From the NCBI GenBank assembly GCA_022793355.1, contig JAAWCR010000152.1:1-15679 (forward strand): a DNA stretch of 15,679 nucleotides, in the 5' to 3' direction. Positions 13,148 to 15,679 of the stretch are shown here, one piece after another. This DNA comes from Lawsonibacter sp. (lineage in GTDB: Bacteria; Bacillota; Clostridia; Oscillospirales; Oscillospiraceae). How positions within the stretch are numbered: position 1 is the first letter of the stretch; each line of letters begins with the position of its first letter. Below the pieces are notes generated by a model. That model was not told the DNA's origin. It saw only the letters and a list, made by a program, of their open reading frames with translations, and made no database searches. The translations under genes and the position numbers were made by a program.

Positions 13148-13173
13148 AGGGCCCGCCCCAGAGGGCGGGCCCT
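13148..13173 (-). other. Intra-operon GC hairpin between DUF4330 gene and csaB
   Basis: A perfect 10-bp GC stem, GGGCCCGCCC (13149-13158) with GGGCGGGCCC (13163-13172), extended by one A-T pair, with loop CAGA. On the minus strand it is followed by CTAATAAAAGG rather than a U-run, so it is not a standard terminator. It lies just before the csaB ribosome-binding site. An attenuating, partly terminating or RNA-stabilising role is possible. Confidence 0.6.
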
Positions 13174-13176
13174 GGC

Positions 13177-13680
13177 TCACTTGATCGACGCCACGGTTCC
13201 GACGAACTGGGCCTGTTTGGTGTAGTAGGTGCGGGAAGAATTGACCCCCAGGGCGTAGACCCGGTTGAGGGTATAGTTCCTGCCGTCCACCAGGCCGGAG
13301 CCCTCCACGGTAATCAGCAGGTCCACGGTGTTCTCCGCCTCCACCAATTCGGCGGCGCCGTCGTGGAGCTCGTCGGCCAGCTTCATGCCGGGGTCGCTCT
13401 CCACCTCGATCTGAGCAATGCGGCCGATGGCCCGGCCACCGCTGGAATAGTCCAAGTCGTACAACCCGTCCCCTACCCGGAGGGCGTCGTACACATAGCT
13501 GTCCACGCCCCGGGCCCGGATTTGAAAGACAATAGACTGTTCTGTCACCGTGCTGCCGGTGTGGGTCTGAATGCTTTTAAAGTACAGGGCCGCGGCAAGC
13601 ACCGCCACCACTAGAATCACCAGCACATCGATCACGCTGATCTTACCAAAAAGGCGGCCGTTTCCGTCAATCATTTTCAT
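13177..13680 (-). CDS. DUF4330 domain protein, membrane-anchored
   Basis: A 167-residue protein with the DUF4330 N-terminal signature MIDGNGRLFGKISVIDVLVI ('DG.GRLFGKI...D'). A single membrane helix at about residues 15-33 follows, and the remaining roughly 130 residues are predicted outside as beta-rich sequence with repeated charged turns. The family role is unknown to me; it recurs beside glycosyltransferase and polymer genes in Clostridia. The start overlaps the preceding stop by 4 nt. Both M1 and M3 could initiate (MKMIDGN). The adjacent upstream gene encodes a protein of the same architecture, probably a paralogue. It is followed by a hairpin and then csaB. Confidence 0.87.
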   Translation of the reverse strand: MKMIDGNGRLFGKISVIDVLVILVVAVLAAALYFKSIQTHTGSTVTEQSIVFQIRARGVDSYVYDALRVGDGLYDLDYSSGGRAIGRIAQIEVESDPGMKLADELHDGAAELVEAENTVDLLITVEGSGLVDGRNYTLNRVYALGVNSSRTYYTKQAQFVGTVASIK

Positions 13681-14186
13681 CCCCGCACCCCCTGTTCCAC
13701 CGAGATAATAGGTCCGCTGCCCATGTAGCCCTCACCCTTGAGGAAGGCCAGCGCCCCCACCCGCAGGTTATAGCCGCCGCCCACGGTGGTGTTTTCGTCG
13801 GTGACGGTGCAGGGGGCCTCAATGGTAACTAGCACATCCTCAAAGCCTTCCAGCTCCGCCCAAACAATCCGGCGGTTGTCGTGGTCTAGCACCTGGACCA
13901 GAGCGGGGACGGCCTCGGCGGACACCACCTGGCCGATCTCGTAATTCTTGATGTTGTCCGCAATCTGGTCGCCGGGCTGGATCAGGACGCTGGTGCCTGA
14001 AGCCCAACGGCGGAAACGGACAGTGTAGCGCACGGTGTCCTGCACCGTGGGGTCGGCCTGGACGGGCGCGGCGGGCTTCAGGGCCGTCCACACCAGGAAG
14101 GCGGCAACGGCCAGAGCCAGAACCAGGACGATGCCGTCAAAGAGGTTCAGGCGCAGGCGGAATTTGGGTGTATTCTGTTCCATCAT
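13677..14186 (-). CDS. Second DUF4330-like membrane-anchored protein
   Basis: A 169-residue protein: a basic N-terminus (FRLRLNLFDG), one membrane helix at about residues 20-36, and a beta-rich exterior domain with TVRYTVRFRRWASG, IQPGDQIADNIKNYEIGQVV, DVLVTIEAPC and a glycine-rich YNLRVGA...GYMGSGPIISVE end. Topology and length match its neighbour, and the 'LVTIE/LITVE...' segments align, so it is probably a diverged paralogue. Two adjacent ATGs exist (14184-14186 and 14181-14183). AAAGGAG lies 4 nt before the first and 7 nt before the second, so the second may be the real start although the first gives the usual 4-nt overlap with the preceding glycosyltransferase stop. Role unknown; a scaffold or partner for the polymer machinery is a guess. 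Confidence 0.8.
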   Translation of the reverse strand: MMEQNTPKFRLRLNLFDGIVLVLALAVAAFLVWTALKPAAPVQADPTVQDTVRYTVRFRRWASGTSVLIQPGDQIADNIKNYEIGQVVSAEAVPALVQVLDHDNRRIVWAELEGFEDVLVTIEAPCTVTDENTTVGGGYNLRVGALAFLKGEGYMGSGPIISVEQGVRG

Positions 14187-15304
14187 TTGGCTCCTTTCAG
14201 GATATCCAGGTAAATATTTTCCGTATTCTGGGCGAAAATCTCGCCGGTGAAGCGCTCCTCATATATTTTTTTGGCCCGGTTCCCCATGGCCTCCCGCTCC
14301 TGGGGACTGTCCATCAGCCGCTCCATGGCCCTGGCCAAGGCGGCGGCGTTTTGGCTGGGGAAGAGCAGTCCGGTGTCCCCGTCCTGCACCACCCAGGGGT
14401 TGCCCCCGTAGTCGCTGGCGATGGTGGGCAGGCCCAGGCTCATTCCCTCCAGCAGGGCCATGGAGGTGGCCTCGGTGCCGTAGGAGGCGTTGAGCTGCAC
14501 ATCTAGAATGTTCAGCAGCTGGGCCACATCGGACCGGAAGCCCAGGAGCCGGACCACGTCCTTCACCCCCGCCTCCTCCACGGCCCGGGCCAGGCGGCCG
14601 GCAAAGGGGCCGGTGCCCGCCACCAAAATGGTAAAGCCGGTTCTGCCCTTCTCCTTCAGCAGCCGGGCCGCCTCCACCAGGTAAAGGTGGCCCTTGTAGT
14701 CCTCCAGCCGGGCCAGAATGCCGAACAACATGTCCCCCTCCGGCAAATCCAGCTCATGCTTCAAGGCCGCCTGCACCTCTGGAGCCGTCCGGGTCACCGG
14801 AGCCACCCCGTTCATCACCACCGTAATCTTTTTGGGGGAGATCCCACCCTCCACAAGGTTGTCCCGGGTGGCTGGGCTGACGGCGATGATGCGCTTGGCG
14901 TAGCGCTCGTTGACAAGCTTGTTGACCCACCGCCCCGGCGGATATTTCAGCCTGGGTGGGACGGGAAAAGCGGAGTGCCGGCTGTACACTGCCGGAATGC
15001 CGCACTGTCTGGCGGCGATCCGCCCGGACAGACAGCCGTGGGTATGGACCAGGTCGGGTTTGATCTGGCGGAGCATCCGGTTCAGGGCCCGCACGTCCTC
15101 CCGGTGGTAGGAGCGGTCAGCAATGCCGTCGATTTCGATGGCCCGGACCCCGGCCTTCTCCACCAGGGGCTTAAGCAGGCTCCCCCTGGGCAGGGCCACC
15201 AGGGTCTCAAAGCAGCTCCGGTCGGCGTATTTCAGATAGTTCAGCACTACCCGGCCCGCGCCGCCGATGTTGGTGTCGCTGATGATGTTCAGCACCCGTA
15301 TCAT
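14183..15304 (-). CDS. GT4 family glycosyltransferase
   Basis: A 373-residue GT-B fold glycosyltransferase. The N-terminal acceptor domain starts MIRVLNIISDTNIGGAGRVV and has PDLVHTHGCLSGRIAA near residues 86-101. The C-terminal nucleotide-sugar domain has GILARLEDYKGHLYLVEA, ILVAGTGPFAGRL and the EX7E-type region TEATSMALLEGMSLGLPTIA. No membrane helix or signal is seen, so it acts at the cytoplasmic face. It probably adds a sugar to a lipid-linked cell-wall polymer unit; the sugar cannot be read from sequence. It overlaps the gene before it (O-antigen ligase-like) and the one after it by 4 nt each. It resembles the N-terminal half of the CsaB fusion in fold only. Confidence 0.93.
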   Translation of the reverse strand: MIRVLNIISDTNIGGAGRVVLNYLKYADRSCFETLVALPRGSLLKPLVEKAGVRAIEIDGIADRSYHREDVRALNRMLRQIKPDLVHTHGCLSGRIAARQCGIPAVYSRHSAFPVPPRLKYPPGRWVNKLVNERYAKRIIAVSPATRDNLVEGGISPKKITVVMNGVAPVTRTAPEVQAALKHELDLPEGDMLFGILARLEDYKGHLYLVEAARLLKEKGRTGFTILVAGTGPFAGRLARAVEEAGVKDVVRLLGFRSDVAQLLNILDVQLNASYGTEATSMALLEGMSLGLPTIASDYGGNPWVVQDGDTGLLFPSQNAAALARAMERLMDSPQEREAMGNRAKKIYEERFTGEIFAQNTENIYLDILKGAK

Positions 15305-15679
15305 TCCAGCAGCCTCCCCTCGGGCAGGCGCTTGCGCCTGGCGCTCAGCGCCCCCAGGGCCAGGTAGGCCCAGAAGAGGAAAAGGACTCTGTAATTATAA
15401 AAGGAGTAATCCGTCATGGCCTGCACCAGAAAGCCGCACACCCCGCCGGTGAAGGCCACCTGGAGCACCCGGTTGGTCCAGTCCCGCTCCCGGCTGAGGG
15501 CGGCGCACATCATGCGGAAATAGACGAAGAGCAGGACCAGAAACACCCCCAGGGCGGCGATGCCCGCGTCGCAGACAATCTGCAAAAACAGGTTGTGGGA
15601 GTGGGGGGCAATGATGCCGTTGTAGCTGTAGGCGGGATAGACCATATTAAAGGCTTCCGCACCGGGGCCGATGCCGCAC
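15301..15679 (-). CDS. O-antigen ligase/polymerase-like membrane protein, C-terminal fragment
   Basis: The frame is open to the right edge; about 125 C-terminal residues are visible. They contain GIGPGAEAFNMVYPA, then APHSHNLFLQIVCDAGIAAL, then hydrophobic helices and a basic tail (SARRKRLPEG). The 'G.G.....' followed by 'HSHN..L' and a helix matches the Wzy_C (O-antigen ligase/polymerase) superfamily, whose histidine in this loop is important for activity. It would transfer or polymerise lipid-linked glycan at the outer face. The upstream part, including most membrane helices and the operon promoter, lies outside the window. Its stop overlaps the glycosyltransferase start by 4 nt. Confidence 0.87.
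   Translation of the reverse strand, partial: CGIGPGAEAFNMVYPAYSYNGIIAPHSHNLFLQIVCDAGIAALGVFLVLLFVYFRMMCAALSRERDWTNRVLQVAFTGGVCGFLVQAMTDYSFYNYRVLFLFWAYLALGALSARRKRLPEGRLLE

Noticed and set aside
13131..13176. Terminator call for the hairpin before csaB
   Set aside because: The stem is perfect but lacks a U-run on the minus strand, so it is listed only as a hairpin.
1..15679. CRISPR array, tRNA or rRNA genes, insertion-sequence transposase, prophage or toxin-antitoxin module
   Set aside because: No regularly spaced direct repeats, cloverleaf-like or rRNA segments, transposase motifs or phage structural genes were seen on either strand. The single phage-like 41-residue gene is not enough to call a prophage.

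Overview
The window looks like chromosomal DNA from a G+C-rich, spore-forming, Gram-positive anaerobe of the Clostridia. Oscillospiraceae relatives of Flavonifractor, Lawsonibacter or Oscillibacter are the best guess. This rests on a complete spoIIAA-spoIIAB-sigF sporulation operon, strong AGGAGG-type ribosome binding sites, many 1-4 nt gene overlaps, a DUF1934 (YwiB)-argS pair, and a CsaB/DUF4330/glycosyltransferase envelope locus. The genus is inferred; there is no rRNA or other direct marker. Coding density is very high and no stretch longer than 300 bases lacks a gene (the longest is 1767-2061).

Layout, left to right. (1) 1-214, plus strand: the C-terminus of a SLOG/DUF1273 (YpsA-like) protein, converging on the next operon. 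(2) 218-1766, minus strand: sigF, spoIIAB and spoIIAA, the forespore sigma-F switch. A small palindromic repeat sits between spoIIAA and spoIIAB. (3) 1767-2061: divergent region with an isolated bidirectional terminator hairpin, a consensus sigma-A promoter, a 27-bp imperfect palindrome over its -10, and a structured leader. (4) 2062-4109, plus strand: YtrA-type GntR repressor, ABC ATPase, ABC-2 permease and a 53-residue membrane peptide, an apparently autoregulated export or envelope-stress module. (5) 4183-4392, plus strand: a self-contained transcription unit for a 41-residue protein. (6) 7746-4395, minus strand: operon of DUF1934, argS, a 105-residue membrane protein and a NudL-like NUDIX hydrolase. 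It has a near-consensus promoter, and a second copy of the palindromic repeat lies between DUF1934 and argS. (7) 7810-8330, plus strand: a single conserved-looking acidic protein of unknown function with its own strong promoter and terminator. (8) 15679-8331, minus strand: one long, nearly gapless operon entering from the right edge. It encodes an O-antigen ligase-like polymerase (partial), a GT4 glycosyltransferase, two DUF4330-type membrane-anchored proteins, a GT4-CsaB fusion protein, and a complete zinc-type ABC importer (binding lipoprotein, ATPase, permease).

How the genes fit together. The right-hand operon combines assembly and pyruvylation of a secondary cell-wall polymer with zinc uptake. 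CsaB-type pyruvyl transferases make the pyruvylated polymer that SLH-domain proteins bind, so S-layer or SLH-protein anchoring is the likely end use, although no SLH gene is in the window. The most unusual points are the GT4-CsaB fusion, the zinc importer translationally coupled to it, the pair of related palindromic repeats placed inside operons, and two very short genes with good expression signals. None of these can be called new without database searches.
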